Source: an uncultured Nitrospina sp.
GTDB taxonomy: Bacteria; Nitrospinota; Nitrospinia; Nitrospinales; VA-1
Length of the DNA: 61,189 nucleotides
Direction of reading: 5' to 3'
Assembly (NCBI GenBank): GCA_937891765.1
Contig: CALAGQ010000005.1
Location: 1-61,189 of the forward strand
A model generated the notes under the pieces. The model was not told the DNA's origin and ran no database searches. It was given only the letters and a program-made list of their open reading frames with translations. Both the position numbers and the translations under genes were made by a program. This document shows positions 16,880-25,836 of the stretch, piece after piece. Positions within the stretch are counted from its first letter, which is position 1. The number at the start of each line of letters is the position of its first letter.

Positions 16880-17274
16880 TAATCCTTAAAAAAGAAATAC
16901 GGTTGTCCCGATTGGATTCTGTTCTTGGTAAGGTTCAGAGCAATTTTCTTGAACATTCCACGGGTGAGTGGGGTCATGATGAGAAGTCCAATCATATCCG
17001 TCACCACACCGGGAGTGATGAGGAGCATACTGGCCACACCCATCACTGCTCCGTTTAGGGCTTCGTCGCCGGGGGCTTCGCGCGACTTGAGTTGTCTCTG
17101 CATTTTCTCAAAGACCTCTTTGCCATAACTGCGGCTGACAACGATTCCAACCAGAAAAGTGAACATGATCAACGAAACCGTATTAAGAATGCTGATCGAA
17201 TCGCTGACATATTTCAATCCATAAAGTTCGATCCCTGTGCCCAGGGCAAAAAAAGCAGCAACCGGTAAAGACAT
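16879..17274 (-). CDS. fxsA: FxsA-family membrane protein
   Basis: A small inner-membrane protein with three to four hydrophobic segments and the FxsA signature, a glycine-rich helix with ITPGVVTD followed by MTPLTRG (about residues 90-115). FxsA relieves phage exclusion in E. coli; its normal role is unclear. The frame is open from TTG 17289, but ATG 17274 with CAGGTG seven bases upstream is a better start. The C-terminal tail is charged and ends KD. It stands alone between a repeat locus and the STN gene, on the opposite strand. Confidence 0.8.
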   Translation of the reverse strand: MSLPVAAFFALGTGIELYGLKYVSDSISILNTVSLIMFTFLVGIVVSRSYGKEVFEKMQRQLKSREAPGDEALNGAVMGVASMLLITPGVVTDMIGLLIMTPLTRGMFKKIALNLTKNRIQSGQPYFFFKD

Positions 17275-17511
17275 TTCAAACACCTGCAAAAAGTTAAACG
17301 AATCAAATAGAAGAATTTACCATAGCATGGCCCCTGCCCTGCCGGAAAGTAAAAACCCGGCAAAGTTCAAAATCTTTTCCTATCCCCTGCTAGCCTCAAT
17401 TTATCAAGGGTTAACAAACCATACACAAATAATACCACCAAAGAAACTTCCCATTTTGCCAAATTTTCCAGCTATACTTTGTCCGATATTTCTCGGTAGT
17501 GGAGGATCGGG

Positions 17512-18030
17512 ATGAAACGTTTTATCCAGACAGGGATCGTACTGGGAGCCGGGTTTTTGCTGTGGCAGGTGTCTGCCGATGCGCGGTTCCTCGATCTGCA
17601 AAAACAGGAGCCCACCCCGATTCCAGAAGTAACCCCTGCTCTCGTTCCAGATACACCCTCAAGCCCCGCATATAAATCCAAACTTGAGTCTCACGGGATC
17701 AGCCTTCAGTTCGAAGACCTGATCCTGTTTGACGTTTTACAAAATATTCAGGAAGAAACCGGTATTTTATTTTCCATCGACCCTTCTCTTGAAACGGTTC
17801 CCTTCAGCGCCCGCATTCAGGCTGACAACTGGGAAGCAGCGGTTCGCGATCTTTTAAAAGGATTCAGTCGGGTAGAAGTCTGGACCGACACTCTGTCGAC
17901 CAGCAGGGTCTGGCTTTTGTCGGGAGGAAGAAATGTCGAAGCCGCGCAAAACATCGCGGCAAACCGCCCGACGTCACAGCAAACGAGAGAAGTTTCTCAA
18001 TCGCAACCTCGACGACAACCACAACCGTGA
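17512..18030 (+). CDS. Exported protein with a secretin/TonB short N-terminal (STN)-like domain
   Basis: 172 residues with an N-terminal signal peptide (about residues 1-24, ending ADA). A proline-rich linker and one STN/secretin-N-like domain follow (about residues 60-125; GISLQFEDLILFDVLQNIQEE, then the I-D-P-S and W-E-A-A-V-R-D-L-L segments). Such domains occur at the periplasmic end of secretins and TonB receptors. Here the domain is free-standing, so it might be an accessory to the type II system encoded 3 kb away. GGAGG lies nine bases before ATG 17512. The C-terminus is Q/R/P-rich and looks disordered. Confidence 0.65.
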   Translation: MKRFIQTGIVLGAGFLLWQVSADARFLDLQKQEPTPIPEVTPALVPDTPSSPAYKSKLESHGISLQFEDLILFDVLQNIQEETGILFSIDPSLETVPFSARIQADNWEAAVRDLLKGFSRVEVWTDTLSTSRVWLLSGGRNVEAAQNIAANRPTSQQTREVSQSQPRRQPQP

Positions 18031-18051
18031 ATTCGGCTTAACGAGCCATTG

Positions 18052-18870
18052 CTATCTACCGGCTTTGGAAAGTAACTCCATAATGCGATCCAGGTTTTCA
18101 TCAGTGACAAACTGTTCGACGTCCTGCTTATCGGGATTGTCTTTATGATGAGTTTTTTTAAAGTCCGCCAGAAACTTTTTTTTCTCTGCGCCATTTGATA
18201 AGTCATAGGCTTTAATTAATCGCACGCCCTTATTACCACCCCGACCTTTTAAGGAATGACAGAACAGGCAGTTATTTTTGAAAATCTCCAACCCTTCCTG
18301 TGCCTCGGGCGAATTCCCGGCGATTTTTCTCAACGGCGCGTAATAGTCGTTGAGTCGGACAAATTTCAGTTCGCGAATATTCGCCGTCATGAACCGCTCC
18401 TGAAACGGTGGCCGTTTCCCATCGGGCACTAAAATAAGCAATGGATTCAACCAGTCCGGTTTATAATTCTGAGACATCAGTTTTATCTTTGTTGCTAAGC
18501 GCAGGTCATAACGGTAAACATCATCAAGAGATAAAATCCCTTGGTAATCGTCAAAGCAGTTGAGCAACACAGCATCCTCACCGCCCTTCAAGGCAAACTC
18601 TTTCACCAGCTTGGAAAAGCTGATGGCAGAAAACCTGGAGTCACTCGTGTGCATGGCCTGGTCAAAATATTCGCTGGAAATTTCCCGCGTGCCTAATGAC
18701 TCCAGTTTCGGCGCGGTCCAGATTTCCGAGACCATCCGACCTGCGGAATCGGCATGGGTGATCCTGAAAATCCTCTGCTCCTCCAGCTCCGGCTTTTCAG
18801 GAGCGGAGGAGCAGGCTGGAATCCACAGCCCCACCAGCAGGGCTAAAATCCGGTAAAATATTTGTTTCAT
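18052..18870 (-). CDS. Cytochrome c-type lipoprotein
   Basis: Start ATG 18870 gives a clean lipoprotein signal (MKQIFYRILALLVGLWIPAC), with Cys20 as the lipidation site. The frame is open to 18918, but that would bury the signal. The middle region (residues 30-180) is a substrate-binding-like or molybdopterin-associated-like domain I cannot name. A single haem-binding motif C-L-F-C-H lies around residues 201-205, and Met residues near the C-terminus could be the second ligand. It should be an envelope-attached electron carrier. It is divergent from the radical SAM/SPASM gene, so the two may share regulation. Confidence 0.7.
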   Translation of the reverse strand: MKQIFYRILALLVGLWIPACSSAPEKPELEEQRIFRITHADSAGRMVSEIWTAPKLESLGTREISSEYFDQAMHTSDSRFSAISFSKLVKEFALKGGEDAVLLNCFDDYQGILSLDDVYRYDLRLATKIKLMSQNYKPDWLNPLLILVPDGKRPPFQERFMTANIRELKFVRLNDYYAPLRKIAGNSPEAQEGLEIFKNNCLFCHSLKGRGGNKGVRLIKAYDLSNGAEKKKFLADFKKTHHKDNPDKQDVEQFVTDENLDRIMELLSKAGR

Positions 18871-18955
18871 TGGGGAAAACCTTTTATGATGGGGAAAAGC
18901 TTTCATCAAAACGCCCATTTTTTTAAGGAACAGGCCTTTCAGGCCCTAATTTAAC

Positions 18956-20296
18956 ATGGAAACCAACCCCACTTTGGAATTCAGCCCGGAAAAAATGGAC
19001 TTCCGCGCTTACTCGATATCCTGGAACCTCACCAAGCGGTGCAACCTCAATTGCGACCACTGCTATCTCGATGCCGACTTTCGTGGCGGCCTCAAAAATG
19101 ATGAACTCAGCACCGAAGAATGCTTTCGGGTGATCGACCAGATCGCGGAGGTTAATCCTAATGCGTTTCTGATCCTCACAGGTGGTGAGCCGTTACTCCG
19201 TCCCGATATCTACGAGATCATCCGCTACGCCGCAGACAGAAAGTTCATGGTCGTGCTCGGCACCAACGGCACTATGATCAATCGCGTCAACGCCGAAAAA
19301 ATAAAAGCGGCGGGAGCGCATGGAGTCGGAATCAGCATCGACTCGATGAACCCAGACAAACATAACAAGTTTCGCGGCGTGGAAAAAGCCTGGGAACTTT
19401 CCATGAACGCCTTCGATATTCTAAACGAAGTCGGCGTTGATTTTCTCGTGCAAATGTCAGTCTCCGACATGAACTACAAAGAAATCCCGGAAGTGGTCGA
19501 GTTCACCGAAAAAATTGGTGCCATCGCTTTCAATTTATATTTTTTGGTCTGCACCGGACGCGGACAAGGCAACACCGATATTTCCAACGCTGCTTATGAA
19601 GAAGCTTTGAAAATGCTTTATGAGCAACAGATGAAATACAAAGGCAAGTTGATGATCAACTCCAAATGCGCGCCGCAATACAAGCGTGTTGTTTACGAGA
19701 ACGATCCCGAATCGGTTTACACCCGCACTTATTCCGGCGGGTGCCCTGCGGCCACGCATTACAGCCGCATTTCACCAGAAGGTAACCTGACCCCCTGCCC
19801 CTTCATCGAAGAGTCAGTAGGCAATTTGAAATCCAGGACCTTTAAAGACCTGTGGGAAAATGCACCGTTGATGATCAAGTTGCGCGACCGCAAACAACTC
19901 GACGGTAAATGCGGCGCTTGCGAGTTCTCCGCCATGTGTTCCGGTTGCCGGGCACGCGCTTTCGCCGAAACCGGAAACTATATGGACCCGGACCCGTCCT
20001 GTGATTACGAACCCGGGAAATACGGCGGCAAAGCCATCACCTTAAAAGTCGAAGACACACTGGGTCTCGAAGTCGAGTTCCAGACCGAATGGACACCCGA
20101 AGCCAAAGGCCGGTTAGACCGCATCCCCTCTTTCGCTCGCGGTATGGTGGTGAAAGGTATCGAGAAATTCGCCGCCGAACGCGGCATCCGCCTCATCGAC
20201 GAAGCAGTCGTGAAACAGTCGCGCGAAGAAATGATCGAGAAACGCGGCGCCATGTTTCCCTTCCTGAAAAAGTTCATCAACTCCGAGCAAGAATAG
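18956..20296 (+). CDS. Radical SAM/SPASM protein with a C-terminal PCP_red-like domain
   Basis: The radical SAM cluster motif is C29-N-L-N-C33-D-H-C36, followed by the TGGEPLLRPD glycine motif (about residues 75-84). A SPASM domain with additional Fe-S cysteines covers about residues 235-350 (CPAATHYSR, CPF, CGACEFSAMCSGCRAR). It is closest in style to the NirJ/AhbD haem-side-chain enzymes or peptide-modifying SPASM enzymes. The last 80 residues (EWTPEAKGRLDRIPSFARGM and following) resemble the small PCP_red domain of light-independent protochlorophyllide reductase subunit B. That combination suggests a tetrapyrrole substrate. The divergent cytochrome gene supports a haem link. The exact reaction is unknown. 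Confidence 0.8.
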   Translation: METNPTLEFSPEKMDFRAYSISWNLTKRCNLNCDHCYLDADFRGGLKNDELSTEECFRVIDQIAEVNPNAFLILTGGEPLLRPDIYEIIRYAADRKFMVVLGTNGTMINRVNAEKIKAAGAHGVGISIDSMNPDKHNKFRGVEKAWELSMNAFDILNEVGVDFLVQMSVSDMNYKEIPEVVEFTEKIGAIAFNLYFLVCTGRGQGNTDISNAAYEEALKMLYEQQMKYKGKLMINSKCAPQYKRVVYENDPESVYTRTYSGGCPAATHYSRISPEGNLTPCPFIEESVGNLKSRTFKDLWENAPLMIKLRDRKQLDGKCGACEFSAMCSGCRARAFAETGNYMDPDPSCDYEPGKYGGKAITLKVEDTLGLEVEFQTEWTPEAKGRLDRIPSFARGMVVKGIEKFAAERGIRLIDEAVVKQSREEMIEKRGAMFPFLKKFINSEQE

Positions 20297-20379
20297 CGGA
20301 GCACCTCCGCGGGTAATTGCAATATATTCTACTGCTATCAACCGTTAGCTCGGCTTAAAAAGATTTCATCTTGCTCTCT

Positions 20380-20400
20380 CCTCCCTATGAAGGGAGGGAA
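20380..20400. terminator. Hairpin terminator between convergent genes
   Basis: CCTCCCT-atga-AGGGAGG (20380-20397) is a perfect 7-bp stem followed by GAATTTTATT. It lies between the radical SAM gene and the convergent small gene at 20453. Confidence 0.5.
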
Positions 20401-20452
20401 TTTTATTGCTGTCGGCGGCTCGCGGAGCGTCTGCCGCGCACCGGCCCTCCGC

Positions 20453-20836
20453 CTAGGAGTTTTTATATAAATCTCCAACGCGGAAACCACCACGGTCTTC
20501 CTGATCGATACTCTGCTGGCGGGTGTCTTCCACATCAAGTTTGCCTAGAGCTTCGGACACTTCGACTTGGTAGTTTTTGACTTTTCGGTAGAGCGGGTGG
20601 GTGATGTCCAGTTTCAGGTTTGTGAGCGCGGCGGTGAACTCGCCTTTTCCATCCGGACTCAATTTACAGACCAGTTCGCCGGAATTGTCGTCGCGGTAAA
20701 TATCGATCACTTCAAGCGGCGTTTTATTTTTGACCGGGAACCCCATTTCACGGAGCAAGGTCAACACGGCCCCTCGCCCATAAGCACGAAACGGCAGATG
20801 CGGTAAAAGCTCGTTCAACAATGATTGTGCACTCAA
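20453..20836 (-). CDS. Conserved hypothetical protein (127 aa)
   Basis: I do not recognise the family. The protein is soluble, without signal peptide or membrane segment. It appears to have an N-terminal helical part (residues 1-30), a beta-rich middle with LEVIDIYRDDNSGELVCKL, and a charged tail rich in D, E and Q. It starts at TTG 20836 with AGGGGAAG five to six bases upstream, a convincing ribosome-binding site. It is monocistronic and converges with the radical SAM gene. Confidence 0.55.
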   Translation of the reverse strand: MSAQSLLNELLPHLPFRAYGRGAVLTLLREMGFPVKNKTPLEVIDIYRDDNSGELVCKLSPDGKGEFTAALTNLKLDITHPLYRKVKNYQVEVSEALGKLDVEDTRQQSIDQEDRGGFRVGDLYKNS

Positions 20837-21155
20837 AATACTTCCCCTTTAAACAGTTTTGGAAAGCGCCATTATATACGCCTGCCATGCGTAGAACCAA
20901 TGAGTAATAACCTTGAGCCTTTACTATCTGCCTCCACGGCGAGTTGGGCGGCTTGATGAGCCCTTGCCAACTGGCCCACGCCTAGTGCGAGAAGTATAAA
21001 TGTTTAAAGGTCTTTCCCGAATTATCCGAAAATAATAACAGGCCTGCCTATAATGAGGGAGCTTACCATTTCGTGTTGTTTTCAGCCTGATCCGGGCTTA
21101 GATTTATTGCAGTGAGCTTGAGGCCCGTCTTGATGCGTCAAAAATTTGTAATAAC
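20837..21155. other. Gap with a repeat copy upstream of the secretion operon
   Basis: No ORF is supported in these ~320 bases. CTGGCCCACGCCTAGTG at 20971-20987 is an inverted copy of the repeat at 16783. CCCTTGCCAACT at 20961-20972 resembles units at 51475 and 57238. Confidence 0.45.
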
Positions 21156-21184
21156 TTGACAAACCTCAATAAATTCATTAAGTT
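21156..21184 (+). promoter_or_regulatory. Promoter of the type II secretion operon
   Basis: A perfect TTGACA (21156-21161), a 17-base spacer and a weaker TAAGTT (21179-21184) precede gspC by about 25 bases. It is the only good promoter upstream of the eleven-gene operon. Confidence 0.45.
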
Positions 21185-21210
21185 AGGGAGAGAAATCATG
21201 AGGGAAATGT

Positions 21211-21930
21211 GTGCCTGTGAATAAAATTTTCCCGGCGGTCAACCTGGCTTTTGTCCTCACCATCGCTCTCCTTGTTACCTTATCGGTCAGAACCTGGACC
21301 CACCCCCCTTATCCATTCAGGGTGGATGGCTCCTCGCTGGTGGGATCGCCGAAAAACCTGCAAAAATTAGAAGTTAGCAAACCGGCCTACAATTCGGGAA
21401 CGGTATCCCGTGTGTCACAAGGCAATGTGTTTCGCAAGCAACGCAGCCAGTATATTGCGCCGATAGCACCGCCTGCGGCGCGCCCGGCGGCAGCCAAACC
21501 AGCTCTGCCCCCCCCGAATCTGCTTTTAAAAGGGATATTAATGCTTGGCGGCACAAAAATTGCTATTTTAGAGGGGAAATACTCCTCCCTCGAAGGAGGT
21601 AATGTCGTAACAAAAGATGTGAAGAAAAAAGGCTATTCTCTGGGACAAATTGTCGGTGGTTTTGAATTGACGGAAATTGAAAAGACCTGGGTCATCCTAG
21701 ATGATAAAAAGGGCCAGAAGATTAGACTGCGGTTGTCCACTCGCTCGGCAGACAAAGTGATTCACCGGGAGGGGACTTCCTTGTTCCATAAAAATAAAAA
21801 ATTCGACCCTAGAAAAGTCAAAGCGAAACAGGCAAGTAAGCAACCGGCTCCAGTATTCCGAGTCTCTGGCGCAAGCAGTCCGGCATCGGCAGCTGCACCG
21901 ATACCCCGGGTTCATATTTCAGGAAGATAA
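21211..21930 (+). CDS. gspC: Type II secretion protein GspC-like (inner-membrane clamp)
   Basis: GspC connects the inner-membrane platform to the GspD secretin. This protein has a short cytoplasmic start, one membrane segment (about residues 8-28) and a homology-region-like beta domain (about residues 100-175; LLLKGILMLGGTKIAILEG, GYSLGQIVGGFELTEI). The usual C-terminal PDZ or coiled-coil domain is absent; instead there is a basic Ala/Pro-rich tail. The start is GTG 21211 or possibly GTG 21217. It is the first gene of the gsp operon, five bases before gspE. The identity is supported mostly by position and the HR-like segment. Confidence 0.7.
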   Translation: MPVNKIFPAVNLAFVLTIALLVTLSVRTWTHPPYPFRVDGSSLVGSPKNLQKLEVSKPAYNSGTVSRVSQGNVFRKQRSQYIAPIAPPAARPAAAKPALPPPNLLLKGILMLGGTKIAILEGKYSSLEGGNVVTKDVKKKGYSLGQIVGGFELTEIEKTWVILDDKKGQKIRLRLSTRSADKVIHREGTSLFHKNKKFDPRKVKAKQASKQPAPVFRVSGASSPASAAAPIPRVHISGR

Positions 21931-21935
21931 CGACT

Positions 21936-23645
21936 ATGTTGAAAAAAACCGATCCCGTAGAGCGCATTCTTCTCAGGCACGAGAAGATCACCGAAAAGGC
22001 TCTGAGTGAAGTGAAAGCCAATAACCTGCATACCGGCAACTATCTCGGCAAAACCCTGGCCGACCATGGTTATATCCACACGCATACCCTGCTGGAAACC
22101 CTGAGCGCCGAATTGCGCCTGCCTTATATCAAAAAAGCGCAATACCCGAAATCCATCCTGCCCGTTCAGGGTCTAAACATCACCGAAACTTTTTTACGAG
22201 AGAAGATCGTTTTCCCGCTGCAAATTAAAGACGATACCTTAATCCTCGCCGTTTATGATCCGTTCGATCTTTACACGATTGAGGATTTAAAAACTTCTCT
22301 GGGGAAAAACATTCGTGTTGTTTTAAGCAGCGAGCAGGACATTCTGGAATCCATTGAAACTTATTATGGAGAAGAAGGCGGTTCTGCCATGAACCGCATG
22401 GTCAATGACATTCAGAACAACGACCTGCATGGACTGGACTCACTCAATGAAAGCACCGAGCATATTCGAGATATGGCGTCCGAGGCCCCGGTCATCAAAC
22501 TGGTGAACCACATCATCAGTGAAGCCATTGAAGCCCGCGCCAGTGATATTCACCTGGAACCCTTTGCCGATGAATTGCTTCTTCGTTATCGTATTGACGG
22601 CATCCTGCATGAGATCGAACCGCCACCCATACGTTTGAGTTCCGCCATTACCACCCGCATCAAGATCATGTCCAAGCTCGATATTTCAGAGCGCAGGTTG
22701 CCACAGGATGGACGCATCAAACTTAAAATTCTAGGCAAGGATATCGACATGCGTGTTTCCACTCTGCCCACATTGCATGGGGAGAGTGTGGTCATGAGAA
22801 TTCTCGACCGGGGCAACCTGGTTCTCGATCTGAGCCAGATGGGGTTTCCCGAAAAAGAACTCAAGCAGATCCAAGCATTGATCAAAAAACCTTACGGAAA
22901 ATTTTTAGTTACAGGACCGACCGGTAGTGGTAAAACCACCACCCTCTATGCCGCCTTGAGCCAAATCAACACACCTGACAAAAAAATCATCACCATTGAA
23001 GATCCTGTGGAATATCAGATGCGCGGCATCAACCAGATCCATGTCAAATCTCAAATCGGTCTGAACTTTGCCGATGGTTTGCGCTCCATTGTTCGACAGG
23101 ACCCTGATGTCATCATGGTCGGTGAGATCCGCGACCCGGAAACGGCCGACATTTCCATTCAGGCTGCGTTGACAGGGCATCTGGTTTTCAGCACTGTTCA
23201 TACCAATGATGCGGCAGGCGCCATCACCCGGCTTCTGGATATGGGAGTCGAAAACTTTCTACTTTCTTCAGCCCTGCTTGCAGTGCTGGCCCAAAGGCTG
23301 GTCCGGGTGATCTGCCCGGAATGTAAGGAGGAAGCCCCTCTGACACCAACCCTTAAAATCGAAATGGGGCTTCTGGAGAAAGAAAACGTAAAAGTTTATC
23401 ATGGCAAAGGCTGCAAGGCCTGTAGTCAAACCGGGTTCAGAGGCCGGTGCGGCATCTACGAACTGCTGGTCATAGACGACTCGATTCGTGAGCTCATCCT
23501 GAAAAAAACCACCGCACAAACGATCTGCGATCAAGCCAGAGAAGGGGGGATGCGTACCCTGCGGGAAGACGGATGGGAAAAAGTTGTACAGGGAATCACC
23601 ACCGTTGAAGAAATTCTGCGTGTAACGCTGAGCGATAGAAACTAG
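21936..23645 (+). CDS. gspE: Type II secretion ATPase GspE
   Basis: Cytoplasmic hexameric ATPase that drives pseudopilus assembly. It has an N-terminal MshEN-type domain (residues 1-150), then the GspE core. The Walker A is GPTGSGKTTT (about 327-336), followed by an Asp box, a DPDVIMVGEIRDPETA Walker B region and a His box ALTGHLVFSTVHTND. The C-terminal zinc module has CPEC (about 460) and CKAC (about 492). At 569 residues it is the normal length. AGGAAG precedes ATG 21936. Confidence 0.95.
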   Translation: MLKKTDPVERILLRHEKITEKALSEVKANNLHTGNYLGKTLADHGYIHTHTLLETLSAELRLPYIKKAQYPKSILPVQGLNITETFLREKIVFPLQIKDDTLILAVYDPFDLYTIEDLKTSLGKNIRVVLSSEQDILESIETYYGEEGGSAMNRMVNDIQNNDLHGLDSLNESTEHIRDMASEAPVIKLVNHIISEAIEARASDIHLEPFADELLLRYRIDGILHEIEPPPIRLSSAITTRIKIMSKLDISERRLPQDGRIKLKILGKDIDMRVSTLPTLHGESVVMRILDRGNLVLDLSQMGFPEKELKQIQALIKKPYGKFLVTGPTGSGKTTTLYAALSQINTPDKKIITIEDPVEYQMRGINQIHVKSQIGLNFADGLRSIVRQDPDVIMVGEIRDPETADISIQAALTGHLVFSTVHTNDAAGAITRLLDMGVENFLLSSALLAVLAQRLVRVICPECKEEAPLTPTLKIEMGLLEKENVKVYHGKGCKACSQTGFRGRCGIYELLVIDDSIRELILKKTTAQTICDQAREGGMRTLREDGWEKVVQGITTVEEILRVTLSDRN

Positions 23646-23679
23646 TCTTTCCTTCAATCAAAAAGGACTCATATAAACC

Positions 23680-24906
23680 ATGACGGTTTATTCATACAAA
23701 GCTACGGACAAGAGCGGAAAATTTATTGAAGGAGATATTGACGCTCCGGATTACCACGCTGCTGTCGAGCAGATCCGCCAACTCAATTATTTCCCGGTCA
23801 AAGTAGCGGAAGGGAAAAACACTGCAAAACTTTCTGCCGGGTTAAAGCTTTCCCTGTCTCGCATGGGCTCTGCGGTTTCCACTAAAGACCTGATGACTCT
23901 CACCCTGCAGCTGGCTACTCTGGTGGATTCGGGACTAACTCTGGACGACGGACTTTCCACTCTGGTCAAATTAGCGGAGAATGAAAAGATTCGTTCCATA
24001 CTTGTAGATATTCGCAAACGGGTTCATGCCGGAACCTCTTTCGCCGATGCTCTTGCAGAGCATCCGGCTGTTTTTTCAAAACTGTATATCAACATGGTCC
24101 GTGCCGGGGAAGCCGGAGGCATGGTCGGCGAAGCGTTATCAAGTCTCGCAAGGTTCCTGGAAAAGTCGGTGGAACTCAAAAACAATATCCGCTCCGCCAT
24201 GATTTATCCGGCCATCCTGATGCTTGTGGGTGGAGTCGTCGTGATCGTTCTTATCACTTTTGTCGTTCCCCAGTTTGCGAAATTGTTCGAAGACATGGGC
24301 GCGGCTCTGCCTCTCCCGACCCAGGTCCTGCTGGGGCTCAGCGCCCTGATCACCGACTACTGGCCGATATTGATTTTAGTAACACTGGGATCTGTCGGAA
24401 CTTTTAAATTTTACACAAATACCGACAAAGGACTGCTTTGGTGGGACGGTTTACTTTTGAGGCTCCCTTTGTTTGGTCCCTTGATCCGTAAAATCGAGGT
24501 TTCGCGTTTTAGCCTGACCATGTCGACCCTGCTAAAAAGCGGAGTACCTGTCTTGGAGGCTATGGGAATCGTCCAGTCCATCCTGATCAATCGGGTTATT
24601 TCGGACGCGGTCGGAAATGTTAAGCAAGCCTTGAAGAGAGGCAAAGGTCTATCGGGTCCAATTCAGGAGGCAGGAGTTTTTCCACCTATGGCGGTGCAAA
24701 TGATCACCGTGGGAGAAACCTCAGGCGCATTGGACACTATGCTGGCCCGGGTTGCCCATACTTATGACAAGGAAGTGGAGCAGGCAATCAAACAATTGAT
24801 CTCCCTGATTGAACCTCTTATGATTTTACTAATAGCATTGGTCATCGGATTCATCGTGGCTTCGATGTTACTCGCTATCATAGGTGCTAACGATATCGCA
24901 TTTTAA
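23680..24906 (+). CDS. gspF: Type II secretion inner-membrane platform protein GspF
   Basis: A 408-residue polytopic protein with two repeated T2SSF cytoplasmic domains (about residues 70-195 and 275-395). Each is followed by a hydrophobic segment (MIYPAILMLVGGVVVIVLI and LMILLIALVIGFIVASMLL). The family block RAGEAGGMVGEAL is present in the first repeat and GETSGALDTML in the second. It binds GspE and GspL and supports the pseudopilus base. AAGGA lies upstream of ATG 23680. Confidence 0.95.
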   Translation: MTVYSYKATDKSGKFIEGDIDAPDYHAAVEQIRQLNYFPVKVAEGKNTAKLSAGLKLSLSRMGSAVSTKDLMTLTLQLATLVDSGLTLDDGLSTLVKLAENEKIRSILVDIRKRVHAGTSFADALAEHPAVFSKLYINMVRAGEAGGMVGEALSSLARFLEKSVELKNNIRSAMIYPAILMLVGGVVVIVLITFVVPQFAKLFEDMGAALPLPTQVLLGLSALITDYWPILILVTLGSVGTFKFYTNTDKGLLWWDGLLLRLPLFGPLIRKIEVSRFSLTMSTLLKSGVPVLEAMGIVQSILINRVISDAVGNVKQALKRGKGLSGPIQEAGVFPPMAVQMITVGETSGALDTMLARVAHTYDKEVEQAIKQLISLIEPLMILLIALVIGFIVASMLLAIIGANDIAF

Positions 24907-24932
24907 TCAACCTCAATCTGACAAGGAAAACT

Positions 24933-25349
24933 ATGAAGGGCCAAACACAAACGATCAAACACCTTAACATGCAGGGATTCACCCTTATTGAGCTCATGGT
25001 GGTGATGGTTATAATCGGCCTGTTGGCAGCGGCTGTCGCTCCTAAGATCTTCGGTCGCGTTGATAAAGCCCGACAACAGGATGCCCAGGCACAGATTGAA
25101 CTTCTCGGACAGGCTCTGGATCTTTATCGTCTGGAAAAACACAAATACCCCACTACCGATGAAGGCCTTGAAGCCATACGCCCTTACTTGAAAAAAGACC
25201 TCCCCAAAGACCCATGGGGAAACAACTACGACTATCAATCTCCGGGCAGAGAAGGACGAAGCTATGACCTGATTTCTTATGGCGCAGACAAAACTGAAGG
25301 AGGTGAAGAAAACGATACGGACATCGTTAGTTGGAAGAACTTTGAATAG
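24933..25349 (+). CDS. gspG: Major pseudopilin GspG
   Basis: A 138-residue prepilin with a class III leader cut before Phe in MQG|FTLIELMVVMVIIGLLA (Glu at +5). The C-terminal GspG signature includes LDLYRLEKHKYPTTDEGLEAI, the PWGNNYDY turn and a calcium-site-like acidic loop near DLISYGADKTEGGEENDTDI. It is the main subunit of the pseudopilus. It overlaps the start of gspH by eight bases. Confidence 0.95.
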   Translation: MKGQTQTIKHLNMQGFTLIELMVVMVIIGLLAAAVAPKIFGRVDKARQQDAQAQIELLGQALDLYRLEKHKYPTTDEGLEAIRPYLKKDLPKDPWGNNYDYQSPGREGRSYDLISYGADKTEGGEENDTDIVSWKNFE

Positions 25350-25836
25350 CGAACTTAAAGGGGAGCCAAATGGCTTCACACTTCTGGAACTGATTCTCGT
25401 TTTACTGTTGATGAGCCTGATCGCTGGACTCACACTCCCCTTCGTGGCATCCACATTGGATCGCATCAAACTGCAATCCGAGGTTCGCCAGTTCGCTTCG
25501 GCACTTCAATTCGCCCGTAGCGAAGCCATATCGAAAAAAACCTTATTCACTTTTAACATTGATATCGACAAAAACCAGTACTGGTTGGCCATCCCCAAAC
25601 AAGAGGAGGTCACCCAATCAAAATCGATTGATGAAACGGTCCGAATCTTGGACTACCAGAGAGCAGATGAGACTCTGACCGAAGGAGCCTTCATGATCCT
25701 TTTTTATCCGCGGGGCAACTCCACCGGAGGAACCCTTCGATTTCAATCTACTGATGACAAGGATGAGGAAAATATTTATGCGGTCATTATCGACCCCATT
25801 ACCGGCAGGCCAAAAATCAAGCAATTGCAGGAATGA
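25342..25836 (+). CDS. gspH: Minor pseudopilin GspH
   Basis: A GspH/FimT-type pseudopilin with a cleavable leader ending G|FTLLELILVLLLMSL and Glu at +5. The FASALQFARSEAISKKT helix follows, which is typical of the family. I place the start at TTG 25342, preceded by GGAAG and inside the end of gspG. This gives an 11-residue leader. The frame is open upstream to 25279, so a longer leader is possible. It overlaps gspI by 59 bases. Confidence 0.85.
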   Translation: MNSELKGEPNGFTLLELILVLLLMSLIAGLTLPFVASTLDRIKLQSEVRQFASALQFARSEAISKKTLFTFNIDIDKNQYWLAIPKQEEVTQSKSIDETVRILDYQRADETLTEGAFMILFYPRGNSTGGTLRFQSTDDKDEENIYAVIIDPITGRPKIKQLQE

